Numbered from the stretch's first letter, positions 1-11,046 are shown. The stretch: DNA of 64,000 nucleotides from Nemophila menziesii (GCA_029959085.1 JARWIR010000018.1:5146001-5210000); one strand, 5' to 3'. Notes: generated by a model from the sequence alone, not told the origin. Numbers and translations are program-made.

Positions 1-208
1 TCAATATTCAAAGGTGCATCAATGGAGTTTAGGGATGGAATTTTGTATTAATGTAATAGAAGAAGGCATGAAAATAGGGTTTAGGTTGTAAGAAACCTTA
101 GGGTTTCCTTTATCTTTGTCTAAACCGCCGCCTTGTGTTTCACAACACCTCCTTCATGCTACACCTATCATCGCGACGCTGGTGCCGCGAATTCCTATGT
201 AAATATTG

Positions 209-493
209 TGCGGAGTACCGCACATCTTCGAGGTGTACCACGTGAATGCTCCAATTATTTATGACATTTTAAAGCTTGGACTTACCGTCGAGACGCTATC
301 TGATGTACGGTGCACCGCACCAATACTTCACATCTCTGTTTCTTTACATGTGTCGTAACCCGTTCCCACGGTCCTTTTTTTGCGGGAGGTGTACCTTGAT
401 TCTGGTGTGGTGCACCGCACGAGCCTTGAACTATTTTCCAAATTGAAGCTCGTGTGATCATCGTGATATTTTGGTTATGTGCGGTGCACCGCG
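209..493. repeat. GC-rich palindrome block, U1
   Basis: A cluster of short near-perfect palindromes of the type GCGGTGCACCGC and GCGGTGTACCGC in an otherwise AT-rich setting, at about 211, 309, 409 and 481. Just upstream (near 175-190) U1 has a weaker form of the inverted repeat CGCGAC...GTCGCG seen in other units. The block lies between the integrase pseudogene and the accessory ORF. Blocks of the same kind occupy the same position in both intact retrotransposons (27990-28370 and 37610-37870). Confidence 0.6.
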
Positions 494-759
494 ATTTTCA
501 TGCGATATACCACACAAAGCGATGTAAGAACGATTATCGAAGCTCTTTCCTCCAAACTCAAATATGTCCCTACCTATACAACAAAAATGATAAACTTTCT
601 TCTCTAATTACCTTTAGTACACATAAATAAAACTAAATATAATAATACACATTACAATAGCAATAATCTAGTCTACAAATAGGTTTTCACCCTTCTTTGG
701 CATTTGTTCAATGTAATGAATCTCGAAGGGTTACCTCACGCGCTACACGGATATGATGA

Positions 760-1900
760 GTTACATGACCTCCCCACGATTTGGATCTTTCACACCAATG
801 GTATCCTCACCTCTATGATGTATACTAAATTGATAACCATAACCCATGAATGTATATTTTCTGGTTGAATGTCCAAGCTCTATAGTTCCATGAGGCGTCA
901 CCTTACTAACAATGAACGAACCCGACAACATTTATCTCAAGTTTCCTGGATAATTGCTGAACTTGGAGTTGTACTTGAGGTCCTTTTGTTCTACTTCAAA
1001 CTTCTTCTATTGAATCCACTTATCATGGAATTTCTTGGTTTTCTCTTTAACTCCCACTATGCTCTTAATTCAAACTCAAGAGGTAAGTTACAAGTTTTAC
1101 AATACACCATTAAATACAATGATGCACCTAAGGGAGTCTTCAAAGTTGTTTTATAAGCCCATAGTGAATCATCTGACTTCATTGACCAATTCTTTATTTC
1201 TTGTTGGTCCAGCTCTGTCTTAACCCATATCTTAAGGGAATAATCTTAGAGGGTTTTCTCAAGAATTTATTTAATGTTGCGATTAGAGATTTCAGATTGA
1301 CCGTTTGTTTTGGGGTAGTAAGAGGTAGACACTCGATGTCTCATTCCATATTTTACAAGTACCGTCTTTAAGTATTTATTCAAAAAATACTTACCTCATC
1401 ACTAATAATGACTCTTGGTGTCTCATGTCTTGTGAAAATATGTGACTTAAAGTATTAACCACCTCTCTTCCATAATTTGTAGGTACCAATAAGTAGTCAA
1501 AAACTAGTAATATGTATTTATTTCCATGGGATGAATATGAACGATCCCATGAAATCAATATCCCAAACATAAAAAATCTACACCTACAAAACATTTTTGA
1601 GTAGCATCTCGTCAAACCTCAAAATATTTCAAGTGAATTGGCATCTTTTACATTGCTTGTGGTCAATAAAAACTGTATTGAAGTACCTTAGTGGCTGAGC
1701 GTTCACCCTTGAAATATCCCTCATATGGTGAGTCGTGACATCTCGATATAACATCACGAATTTCATGCTATGACACATACTTTTCAATCATTTGATCAAT
1801 ACATACTTTTAACATGAACAAATCTTCCCAAAATAAGTTCTTGGCGTGGTGAATCAATATCTTCTTCTCGTATGGTGTGCTTCCGATAGGAAATGATCAA
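760..1900 (-). pseudogene. Ty3/gypsy integrase pseudogene, U1
   Basis: Decayed integrase read on the minus strand from about 1900 down to 760. Its 5' part has the zinc-binding region context (RCHDSPYEGYFKGERSATKV near 1720), then [13 protein letters not shown] and HGNKYILLV core segments (1500-1600), then the region matching [10 protein letters not shown] (about 1150-1170) and the C-terminal strand region (850-960). The complete element's integrase at 28577-29722 aligns along its whole length. Several frameshifts and stops mean no protein is expected. Reverse transcriptase and RNase H are absent upstream, so the pol of the unit is 5' truncated. Confidence 0.75.
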
Positions 1901-3340
1901 CTCATGTCGATTGCTAACAAAAGTTAATAATATTTATAGTATGATAAAATTTGACATAAGGTCTTATTTATTTATTTGTTTTAAAAGTAGTTTATCACGC
2001 AACACTTTTTCATAAATTCTCATTTTAAGTCCAAAATCTTTCAATGAGCCCCCATTACAACCACTTCTACACCCTAACTAAAGTACCATTTTTTCCGTTC
2101 CCTAGGTCCCTAGTTTTGTTTTCTAATTCATATTGTTTAAATTTGTTTTATACATAAATTTTTATAGATTTGTTGTGATTTTATTTTCTTTCTAAAATTA
2201 TTCTAATAAGCTGCTCCTCTAGGATATGTTGTTTTTCAAAGAAAAAGAGCCATCCTTTAAGAATTTATTAGTCGTCTCAATAATCCATATTTCTTAAAGT
2301 AAAATAACAATGCAAGGGGTGATGTACATAAGCTTGTTTCCTAAAAAAACAATGTTTCAGTAAAATATCTAAAGAATAATTTATGCTTAAGTTTTTTTCA
2401 TTTTTGTAACAAGAAATATGTATTAGCCATATCAAACATTTTCTCATAAAAGAGACATATTTAAGAATTTTGATGGTAACCTTCTAGTTTTATGGGGCAT
2501 CCCGCTGAACCTCACATATATATTACATGAAGCAAAGCTGCATTAAGATAATAAAAACGTGGAGTAAATGATAAATTTACAAAATGTTGTTGGTGTACAT
2601 GAAAAATATTATGTTGTATCTTTTTAAGTAAAAAAAAGATATAAAAAACCAATTCTTATAACCCAACAAACTATAATTTTAGTTTCATACGAATCAACAA
2701 AAGAAAAAAAAAGTCCACGAGATAATTCAATGTATTGTCTTATGGCACATAAACTTAAAAATAATTTAAAATATCTTGTTTCTCTACTGATCTTCACTAG
2801 CAGTTCCGTCATCGTTAAGGAATTTATCGTTGACCGTCTTTGAAAGGTTGGGTATTGTTTTTGAACATTTGTTATATTGTTTTTATACCCCATTTGATAT
2901 CCCTTGTTAAAGTCTTCCTCGCAAATATTTCTCAACAACCTCTCAAACTCTTTTGATTCCTTATAATTAGAATAACTTTCTTGTTTCAAATTAGAATTGA
3001 CTTTTGTCACTTCTCACGCGTCACTGACTTCAAGGTACATTTGAATTAAATGAAATTTCTTCAAAATATCTGAACAGTTAATAGTGGTGACTGAAATAAT
3101 ATGACGTTAAGATTTTTCTAGTATACACTATATCTTTCCCAAAGTGACTTTTATCTCTCTTTACGCCTAGGCTTAGGTTTGGAATTCAATTCTTGACTTC
3201 TATTCATCTCCTTGAACTCTAATGTCAGTAATTTACCTAATGCTTACACACTAAACATACAACTAAAGTACTAAAAATGTATAAATAACATAATGCCCTA
3301 AACAATGTAAAAAAGTAAGATATGGAAAATATTAAGGAAA
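1900..3340. other. AT-rich segment of unknown origin, U1
   Basis: About 1.4 kb between the truncated integrase and the 3' noncoding region of the neighbouring fragment. In a tandem of LTR-element pieces this is where an LTR would be expected, but I find no TG...CA ends, primer binding site or purine tract. It is conserved in U2, U3 and U4. Its only notable content is an open segment at 2624-3010. Confidence 0.4.
2624..3010 (-). other. Open reading segment conserved between units, U1 copy
   Basis: A minus-strand open segment of about 128 codons that I do not recognise. It is lysine- and asparagine-rich, contains ESKEFERLLRN and NKGYQMGYKNNITNVQKQYP, and has no ATG at its start (the first codon of the frame is GTG). 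The same residues recur in U2 (13559-13820), U3 (44040-44340, frameshifted) and U4 (54842-55126). It could be an exon fragment caught in the array or a chance frame. Confidence 0.25.
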
Positions 3341-4640
3341 AACTCACTTAGGTCTTGTAAACCCTCAAAAATAGGTCACGTGAGTAGATTAATTTATCAC
3401 AAAAGAAGAGGGAGAAATAGAAATATAATGAATTCTACTAAAGAAACTATCTTAATAACTCTCATATAGTGGTGTCTAATAAATAATACACAAATACACG
3501 TAATAAACAAAAAATTAACATGTCACAAATTTAATATTGGATTAACTTTGCAATGCAAGAAGGAGTGGTTCTCAATTAGGTTTATATGGAGACTGTAGGG
3601 AATTCATAGGTCCTCCTTTATGTCTAATGGTACACTTAGTTATTCCTTGATCGTTCAATCGTTACTTATCCAAATATCTAGAAATCCTATGGTCTTTTCA
3701 GTTATAGCGTAGGCTTAGGAATGGTATGATAGATATATTTGGATTTGGGTAAAGAGATCTTTTGAACCTTTACTCACTAACCATCAACGAATCTCCATAG
3801 AGTTTGAGTTACTCTCGAGAATTTCCTAACTTAACCCAATGTCGATACTATAATCTTAGCATCCCCAAATACCCAGTAGCACTACTTGATGATTTACAAC
3901 AATTTCTACGTTGTCGTTTTTTTTCATTTATTCTTCTTTATATATATTTATATATACATATTTAAGCTGGTAATGACACTTTTTATGAGGTGAGATGTCA
4001 TACCACTTTTTTTCCTCTTTTCTTCAAGACCCCAACAAATCATTAGAGTTGTCATATGGGAAAGTCATATAATCTTAGACGTATGACTTACAACATGGAA
4101 AAAAAGTAGACTAAAAGATAAAAAGGGCCTAGGGTGGATGATAATTTAATAAACATGGGCGAGCAAACTGAAAGATACAAGTGACTCATCAAATGAATGC
4201 ATTATTCATTTTCCTAACTACTAGATGTTATTTTCTCACTTTTAGTTCATAAGCCAAGCGAGTTATACTCGCTCAAGGTTTCCTATATTTAAACTTAACT
4301 TCTACGCATTGCTAATTAATCCTACTTATCCGTTATTAAATTTCATCATGCATATACGTTACGCATTTTGCGAAATCTTTCAAAACACACAATTCCCTAT
4401 CATTAACTTGCTAAAACCAGGCTAAAAAGGAACATTCACTACATTCTACATCTATTCCTTATACCAACATTTTTACAAATTTTATGTTTTTTTAAGAAAT
4501 TAATAACAAAACGATAAATCAGGAAAATGAATACCCCATCCCAACGCACATCTGAGTACTGTCCGCAAAACTCGAAAAAGACTCAAAAAATAAATATAAT
4601 TACCAATATACACTAAAAAAATAAAATAGTTTAGGGAAAG
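3340..4640 (-). other. Athila-like 3' noncoding region, U1
   Basis: Sequence collinear with the 3' noncoding region of the complete element at 25670-27164. Shared landmarks are the stretch around 'caagaaggagtggttctcaa' (3556), the CATCAACGAATC segment (3782) and the block with CTCGAAAAAGACTCAA (4573), next to a degenerate purine tract complement (4540-4555). It contains no gene. Confidence 0.55.
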
Positions 4641-4930
4641 GGTTTAGGAGACATTACGCGGTCGTATCACATCTCCTCAAAAATGCGGTCAAAATAGGTA
4701 TCAGTAATTTCCTCCCCAATTTTCACCATGATGCGCTCAATATCTCGCATTAGGTTCAACTGGTTCATGATATTTTGTGTTGTAACTTTTCTACTCTTGC
4801 AATTCTATTCATCAGTGACACGACCCACACTAGGGGACCAGGTTCAAAGTTATACAAACCTCTTCATGGAGTTGAGGAAGAACAGTGATCATTTTTAATT
4901 GGTTCTTTCCCTTTTTCTTTAGCCAAAACT
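4640..4930 (-). pseudogene. 3' accessory ORF, C-terminal part, U1
   Basis: Minus-strand remnant of the small ORF found downstream of pol in the complete element. Recognisable residues are DHCSSSTP and, further on, IMNQLNLMRDIERIMVKI, which align with DQGSSTSSSE and the helical stretch that follows it in the ORF at 27165-27626. Broken by stops and shifts. The N-terminal part of the same ORF is 5.4 kb away at 10378-10530, separated by the inverted-repeat composite. Confidence 0.5.
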
Positions 4931-6013
4931 ATACACCTCTCACTTTGTAAATATTTGAAGACCAGACCTCCCAAAACAGACTAGGCATAATGACTAAACT
5001 CATTAGAGATTGAAGCTGTGAAGAGATATAGTCTAGACTTCCGAAGGTAAAACTAGGTGGAAAGCCTAAACATGTTGAAGAGTGAGCTAAAAAGATGGAA
5101 ACCGGATGTGCGACACAATTTATCATCAAAATTTTGGATTTAACTTAAAGTTTCATACAACATATTAAGAAATGACATCCAAAGACTTAGACCAAATGTA
5201 TATAAAGGACGCAATTAATGCATTAGTGTATAGGTGTGCGACAAAACTGTGAACTCTCTTCTGCTAATGCATCAAAGAAAGCTTGGTTCAAAAAAAATAT
5301 CCTCCTGATACAAAAACCAAATATTCAACAATAATTTTGAAATGTTAGAATATGTTGATCTATAAATAATTAGCATGATTTTTTTAGTAAACCAACTTTA
5401 ATTGAGGTTAACATTACCTGGACTAATCTGATATGAAAAAATTGTACAAGTCACATTTATACACTTTAATTCCAAAGGTTTTCAAATAAACATTCAATCA
5501 GATTGAACAATATAACACTAATAGCATTTCAAATTATTAAACCACGTAAATCTGCCTTTTTTAAGATTGAATAGCATAGTCTATAATGCAATAGTAATTT
5601 GCTACCATTTGAAACAGTAATTTATATCTGGCTAACAACATATCACAAGGACCAATACAAAAATTAACTATACTAAAGTATTTAAATTTTGAACTTGTAT
5701 TACCATAAACTACCTGATTTGACTAAGCTATATTCTGCATAAAGAGATATAGAGTGATCAAAACTTGGTAGGTACCTTAAACATCTGCAATTAATCTAAA
5801 AAAACATTAAATTTTCCAAAAACTCGAAGTTAGAAACAACAATCAATATATTAAATTTCCTTACAAATATGTAAATCTGTAACTTTGCAACTAATAAGCA
5901 TTCACGATTTCATTTGTGCTCATCATTTTCAGTGATGAATAAATAACTAAATAAATAAATAAATAATAAATTATCAAATATAACGAGGTATAAATAGAGA
6001 AATCAAATAGTAC

Positions 6014-6058
6014 CTTGTGTTGGTTATATGCACCGATGGACAACTTAGTTATCTCCAT
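6014..6058 (-). pseudogene. Short first-exon-like segment (MEITKLSIG), U1 left arm
   Basis: Fifteen codons starting with ATG, reading MEITKLSIGAYNQHK, followed directly by GTA as a possible 5' splice site. The right arm carries the inverted copy. I do not recognise the protein. It is divergent to the CSD copy of the same arm. Confidence 0.3.
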
Positions 6059-6691
6059 AATGGAGAAATCCCAAACATAAAAAAAGACATAATAGAAATA
6101 TTGTATTATTTGAAAAATAAATAGATTGGAGAAGTTATATTTCTTTTAAGACGAGAGAGGGGAGAGGAATGAGGATAAAATAAAGAACAAGAGTAATTAG
6201 ATATTGGACGCTAGATTGGGGGAGAGTTTTTTATATATATTTTGTTACATAGGGTCTCGGGTTGAACCCGAGAATTAACTTCTTCTTTTTTACCTGATGG
6301 ACAAATCTTTGGACTAATTTTTTTCAATTTTAGTCCGGATATTAATTAAATTCAAGGTGGGTTGAAATTTTTTAGGGTTAGACAAGATTAGGTTGGATTT
6401 TTGAATGCTCAACCTTAGTTTTGGGTATTATCCAACATTACTGTTAGCTAAGTGTGTTAAAAAATATATAAATTGTTATATTAGAAATAATGTTTTTGAA
6501 AAATAACCACTGTGGGCTCAAGCCCACTTTAACTATTGTTCAAACAGCCAATTCACCTACACAGTCCATAAACAATCAATACACACACTCCGTCCCTCAA
6601 TATATATACATAATAGTAATCTTGAAACCTTACTACATACTCAATATAGGGTTTTGATTTGTTTTTATTTTTTGCTTAGGGTTTTGAAACA

Positions 6692-7886
6692 ATGGAGGAT
6701 AGCAGAGCCGCGTCCTAGGCAAGTGCAACAAGGGCGACTGCACAAGACCCTTTCAATGTGAAAAAAAAAACCATTTTCAATTCTTAATGAAATTTGTATA
6801 TTTTCTCTTAATTTACTAGATCTATCGTAATTATCATTATAAACAAAAAAAAATTATACCTATATTTCAACATGGTGTATTTTAAATATTATACGATTCA
6901 TCAAATCTTCAAGGTCGAGGTAATTTATATTTTAAATATATATATTTAATTTTGTTTATATTATATGATTAACTATAATAAATATATTAATTTTATAATT
7001 TGTTAATGATTTAAATTATAATTATAAATCTTGCATTAGATGGTGGAAAATTTATTTTTTTTGTCTGCTGTAATTTTTTTTTTCAAGTTGCAAATACTTT
7101 TGTGGCGAACAATAATTAAGTTGTAAGTTGTCGTACTCATTTTCCTTTTCTCAAAATAATGCAAGTTGCAATATAGATCTTACAAATTACATATGCTTGT
7201 AACAATTTTTGGAAAAAAAAAAAAGTTTACAATTTACAAATTGTATGCAAATAAAAATTAAAATATGGTTTGTTTAAAATTTTTAAAAAAGCTGTTTTGA
7301 TAATTTTTCATTTTCATAGAATTTTTTTTATACAACATTTTTTTTTCAAAAGAATTTTTTTAATATGTCTGTAAGCCTGCAACATGTGAATCTGTCATTG
7401 TTAATTGTTTTTTATATATTAGAAGCATATAATTTAAATTATTATTTAATAAATATATTATTTATATATATCAAAATTAAATATTACAGTAATTAAAAGA
7501 TGAAGAATTTAAATAAAAATTGATTAGTTGATGTTAACAATTATTATTTTTAAATTTATTAGGCTCATTAAAGTGATATAAAAAATCATTCAAAATTATC
7601 ATAAAATAAATCATTACTTAATAATGTAATTAATTCTTTACTATTCTAATCTAATATGCTAAAAAAATATTGTATATATGTTATTTTATTGAATGTTAGA
7701 AATATTTATAGAGTTTATAATAATAAATTTAAGTAATTTTCTTTATATTATAACATTTTTTGGATACAAAGGCCCAATTTGAAATTTTTCCCTCTTTTCT
7801 CATAGCAGAAGAGAATTGGGTTGTCATTAGATTTGACGATTGGAGAGGATTTGGTTTCATCAAACCAAATAATAGCGGTAACGGCA
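6692..7886 (+). pseudogene. CSD gene fragment interrupted by a 1.1-kb insertion, U1 left arm
   Basis: A duplicate of the promoter and start of the CSD fragment. ATG GAG GAT AGC AG begins at 6692, then an insertion at 6707-7801 intervenes, and the frame resumes at about 7806 with VVIRFDDWRGFGFIKPNNSG before losing homology near 7886. The core RNP1-like RGFGFI is better preserved here than in other copies. Its upstream region holds the TATA motif at about 6600. It cannot encode a protein. Confidence 0.6.
6707..7801. mobile_element. 1.1-kb AT-rich hAT-like insertion in the CSD fragment, U1
   Basis: Flanked by an 8-bp direct repeat ATAGCAGA (6699-6706 and 7802-7809), the size typical of hAT elements. 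The interior is very AT-rich with no transposase. One end has GTCCTAGGCAAGTGCAAC, the other GGCCCAATTTGAAA...CCCTCTT. The same insertion at the same base is present in U2, U3 and U4. Class assignment is tentative because the terminal inverted repeats are not clean. Confidence 0.5.
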
Positions 7887-8034
7887 ACTGTATGATGTCT
7901 AAAAACAACAAACCAAAACACTAATACAATATTCCACTAAGACCGGTTTAATCTAGCTAAGTGTGTTAAAAAAATATTAAAATTGTCACCTACCCTGCCT
8001 GCAAACAATTCATTACACGCACCCTCTATCTCTC

Positions 8035-8128
8035 ACTATATATACATAATAGTAAACAGGATAACCTTACCCAATACTCAATTTAGGATTTAGATTTATT
8101 TTTATTTCTTGCTTAGGGTTTTGAAACG
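8035..8128 (+). promoter_or_regulatory. TATA promoter of the CSD fragment, U1 left arm
   Basis: ACTATATATAC at 8035-8045 lies about 85 bp before the ATG at 8129, with a CT-rich run just before it (CACCCTCTATCTCTC). This is the spacing of a plant core promoter with a 5' leader of about 55-60 bp. The motif is repeated in inverse in the right arm near 8800 and in every other unit. Confidence 0.45.
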
Positions 8129-8344
8129 ATGGAGGATAGTAGAAGAGAGAGTGGGTTTGTCATTAGATTTGACGATTGGAGAAGATTTGGTTTCATCAAG
8201 CCAAATAATAGTGGTGACGGCAGCGGTGACGTCGTTGTTTACTTTTCTGATATCAGGACCGACACTAATGTTCGCTACAATGCATACAACTGTATGCTGG
8301 CCAAAAGGTTGAGTTTTATGTCCTCAAAGAGGGGGAAAAAGTAA
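8129..8344 (+). pseudogene. Cold-shock-domain fragment, U1 left arm
   Basis: Opens at ATG 8129 as MEDSRRESGFVIRFDDWRRF and runs 71 codons. Residues 8-50 fit a cold-shock domain: GFVIRFDD matches the first strand, RRFGFIKP the RNP1-like strand and DVVVYFSDI the RNP2-like strand. After about residue 58 the frame shifts (AKRLSFMSSKRG), whereas the left-arm copy in U2 keeps AKKVEFYAFKEGGKIKAFDV, the expected last strands. One missing A in the lysine run explains the shift. Cold-shock domains bind single-stranded nucleic acid. The family call rests on motif order, not on a search. This is a captured 5' gene fragment, not a whole gene. Confidence 0.6.
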
Positions 8345-8466
8345 GGCTCTTGATGTTTTGGTCTCAGCTGTTGATAATGGTTTTAAAAGGAGCATGGGTA
8401 ATTGAAATCGTGGCCCATTACCACGGTTCCAATTATCCATGCTCCTTTTCAAACTATTCTCAACAG

Positions 8467-8706
8467 CTAAGACCAAAACATCAAGAGACTTACTTTTGGC
8501 CCCCTCTTTGAGGGCATAAAACTCAACCTATTGGCCATCATAGAGTTGTATGCACGGTAGCGAACATTAGAGTTGGTTATGATATCAGAAAATTGGACAA
8601 AGACGTCACCGCTGCCGTCACCACTTTTATTTGTCTTGATGAAACAAAAACTTCTCCAATCGTCAAATCTAATGAAAAACCCACTCTCTATTCTGCTATC
8701 CTCCAT
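8467..8706 (-). pseudogene. Cold-shock-domain fragment, U1 right arm (inverted copy)
   Basis: Inverted partner of the copy at 8129, starting at ATG 8706 and reading toward the same centre. It begins MEDSRIESGFFIRFDDWRSF and has DVFVQFSDI as the RNP2-like strand. It is truncated by the same frameshift and ends at the arm centre near 8412. Together the two copies could fold into a hairpin several hundred base pairs long if transcribed through. Confidence 0.6.
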
Positions 8707-9279
8707 CGTTTCAAAACCATAAGCAAGAAGTGAAAACAAATCTAAATCCTAAATTGAGTATTGAGTAAGGTTTCTTGTTTACTATTATGTATATATAGTG
8801 AGAGACAGAGGATGTGTATAATGAATTGTTTGTATAATGAAATGTGTGTAGGTAGGGTAGGTGACAATTTTAATATTTTTTAACATGCTTAGCTAAGAGT
8901 AATGTTGGCAAAACTAGGGCTGAGCAAAGACCATTTAAAAATCCAACCTGGTCTTTTTTAACCCTAAATATTTTTAACCCACCTAGAATTTAATTAATAA
9001 TCCGAAGTAAAATTAAAAAAACTAGTTCAAAGATTTGGCCTTCGCCTAAAAAAGAAGAAGTTAATTCTCGGGTTCATCCCCAAGACCCGGTTCTTTGACA
9101 AAAAATATATATAAAACTCTCTCGAAATCTATCGTCCAATATCTATTACTCTTGTTCTTAATCTTATCCTCACTCCTCCCCCGATCTCATCTCAAAAGAA
9201 ATCTAGCCTCTAAAATCTATTTTTTTTAAGAATACAACCTTTATATTCGATCTTTCTTTATGTTTGGGATTTTACCATC
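8707..9279. promoter_or_regulatory. Divergent promoter region, U1 right arm
   Basis: About 570 bp between two outward-facing start codons, CSD at 8706 (minus) and the MEITKLSIG exon at 9280 (plus). Each side has its own TATA motif: GTATATATAGTGAG near 8790-8805 for the minus side and TATATATAAAAC at about 9106-9117 for the plus side, about 170 bp before the ATG. A CT-rich leader precedes the plus ATG. The arrangement suggests that the arm was copied from a genomic pair of divergent genes. Confidence 0.4.
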
Positions 9280-9324
9280 ATGGAGATAACTAAGTTGTCC
9301 ATCGGTACATATAACCAACACAAT
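9280..9324 (+). pseudogene. Short first-exon-like segment (MEITKLSIG), U1 right arm
   Basis: Fifteen codons from ATG 9280, MEITKLSIGTYNQHN, followed by GTAATATTT, a plausible 5' splice site. The sequence downstream is AT-rich and intron-like. Motifs resembling 3' splice sites recur (for example TTGTAG before CTTAGTCAAATCAG near 9585), but no convincing second exon can be read. Product unknown. Confidence 0.3.
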
Positions 9325-10377
9325 GTAATATTTGATTTATCTTTTTATACCTTTATATATTTGATAATTTATTATTTATTTATTTATTCATCATTCGAAA
9401 ATGATGAACCAAATTGCAATCGTACGATTGCAAATTTAAAGATTTTTAAGAAAATTTAATATATTGATTTTTGCTTCTAAGTTCGAGTTTTTGGAATTTT
9501 TAATGTTTTTTTGGTATAATTGCAAATATTTAAGGTACCTACGATGATTTGATCAGTCTATATCTCTCTATGTTGTAGCTTAGTCAAATCAGGTAGTTTA
9601 TGATTATATAAGTTAAAAAATTACATAGTTTAATATAGTTATTTTTTGATTGGTCCTTGCGTTATATTGTTAGCCATATATAAATTAGTGTTTCAAATGG
9701 TAGCAAATTACTATTGCATTATAGACTATGATATTCAATCTTAGAAAATGTACTCTGTGTTATATTGTTAGTCAACTATATAAATTTACGTGGTTTAATA
9801 ATGAGAAATGGTATTAGCGTTATGTCGTTCAATATGATTGATTGCTCATTCGAAAACCTTTGGAACTAAAGTGTATAGATGTGACATGTATATTTTTTTC
9901 ATATATTGCTCGATTAATCGGGAAAATGTTAACCTCAATTAAAGCTAGTTTACTATAATAAGATCATGTTAATAATTTATAGATCAATATATAATAAAAT
10001 TTCAAAATTATTGTTGAATATTTGGATTTCGTATCAAGAGGATGCATTAGTGGAAGAGAGTGCACAGTTTTATCGCATACCTATACAACAACGCATATAT
10101 TGTGTCCATTATATACATTAGGTTTAACTCTTTGGATGGCATCTTTCTAATATGTCGGATGAAACTTTAAGTTAAATCCAAAATATTGATGATAAATTGT
10201 GCCACGCATCCGGTTTCCATCTTTTTAGCTCACTTTAAAACATGTTTAGGCATTCCACCTAGTTTTGTCTTCGGATGTCTAGACTACACCTCTTAACAGC
10301 TTCAATCTCCAATGGGTTTAGTCATTCTACCTACTCGTTTATCGAAGGTCTAGTCTTCAAATATTTACACCTCCAAT

Positions 10378-10530
10378 TTATTTAATTACCTCGTGTTTTG
10401 GCGTCTTCTTAGGTGAATTATGAATGAGAAGAGATGTTTCTTTTGTTTCCACTAGTGATTTCTTGTTCCTCTTCTTTGCCAAGCTTTGTACCATTCTCTT
10501 GTAAGCCATCATATCCTTTCGTTTTGTCAT
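10378..10530 (-). pseudogene. 3' accessory ORF, N-terminal part, U1
   Basis: Fifty codons from ATG 10530, opening MTKRKDMMAYKRMVQSLAKK and lysine-rich. It aligns with the start of the accessory ORF of the complete element (MTNRSEAMEYKRKCSILGKN at 27626). The frame ends at 10378, ten bases before the inverted-repeat composite, so the composite has cut the ORF. The remaining part lies at 4640-4930. The role of this ORF in Athila-type elements is not known to me. Confidence 0.5.
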
Positions 10531-11046
10531 CTAACTGATACACAACTTAGAGATAAACCAAGTACGAGTTAATCTCTTGAACTTTAAATGGATGGTGTTC
10601 TTTTGGTTGTAATGGTAGGAGGATATGTAACGGTGATTTGATGGAGTGTTGTGAATAATGAAGGAAGAATAAAAGATTTCTTTGATGGTGTAATATGAAG
10701 GAAGAAAGAAGAAATATTGAAGAATTGATAATCTGTAGTAAATTGTGTTGTTGTGGAATGGATTGAGTGAATATTACGTGTTTATGGAAGATGGGTGGAA
10801 ATTCTGGTGGTGTTTTGGTGTGTTTTTAAAGGTTTTTTTCAATATTCAAAGGCGCTTCAATGGAGTTTGGGGGTTGAATTTTGTATTAATGTAATAGAAG
10901 AAAGCATGAAAATAGGGTTTAGGTTGTAAGAAACCTTCAAGTTTCCTTTATGTTTGTCTAAACCGCCTCCTTGCATTTTACAACACCTCCTTCATGCTAC
11001 AACTATCACCACGACGCTGGTGTCGCGAATTCCTATGTCAATATTG

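Larger units (their letters stand above)
4947..10368. mobile_element. Long inverted-repeat composite carrying CSD gene fragments, U1
   Basis: A foldback-like composite. Its left end (GTAAATATTTGAAGACCAGAC at 4947) is the inverse complement of its right end (10348-10368). The arms stay complementary inward, past the MEITKLSIG exon and the promoters, to a centre at about 8412. The left arm is longer (about 3.47 kb against 1.95 kb) because it holds a duplicated promoter-CSD copy with a 1.1-kb insertion. The element interrupts the accessory ORF of the host unit. No clear target duplication is visible and no transposase is encoded. A Pack-MULE-like or Foldback-like origin is inference. Confidence 0.6.
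1..10838 (-). repeat. Tandem array unit U1 (decayed Athila-like fragment plus CSD composite)
   Basis: First visible copy of a direct tandem repeat of about 10.8 kb. The bases at 1 (tcaatattcaaaggtgcatc) recur with few changes at 10839, 21738, 52117 and 62513. On the minus strand the unit holds, from high to low coordinates, an accessory ORF start, a long inverted-repeat composite, the accessory ORF end, an Athila-like 3' noncoding region, an AT-rich stretch and an integrase pseudogene. The unit lacks about 110 bp near 4040 that U2, U3 and U4 keep. Unit boundaries are arbitrary because the array continues beyond the left edge. Confidence 0.85.

Noticed and set aside
209..493. CRISPR-like or tRNA-derived repeats
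   Set aside because: The palindromes are irregularly spaced, vary in centre and lack spacers, and no cloverleaf can be drawn. The setting is a plant transposon.
1900..3340. LTR of the array's Athila-like unit
   Set aside because: The position is right, but no TG...CA ends, primer binding site, purine tract or similarity to the LTRs at 22224 or 33961 can be seen.
4947..10368. Autonomous MULE or other transposase gene within the composite
   Set aside because: No frame with transposase motifs is present in either arm or at the centre, and no convincing 9-bp target duplication flanks the arms.
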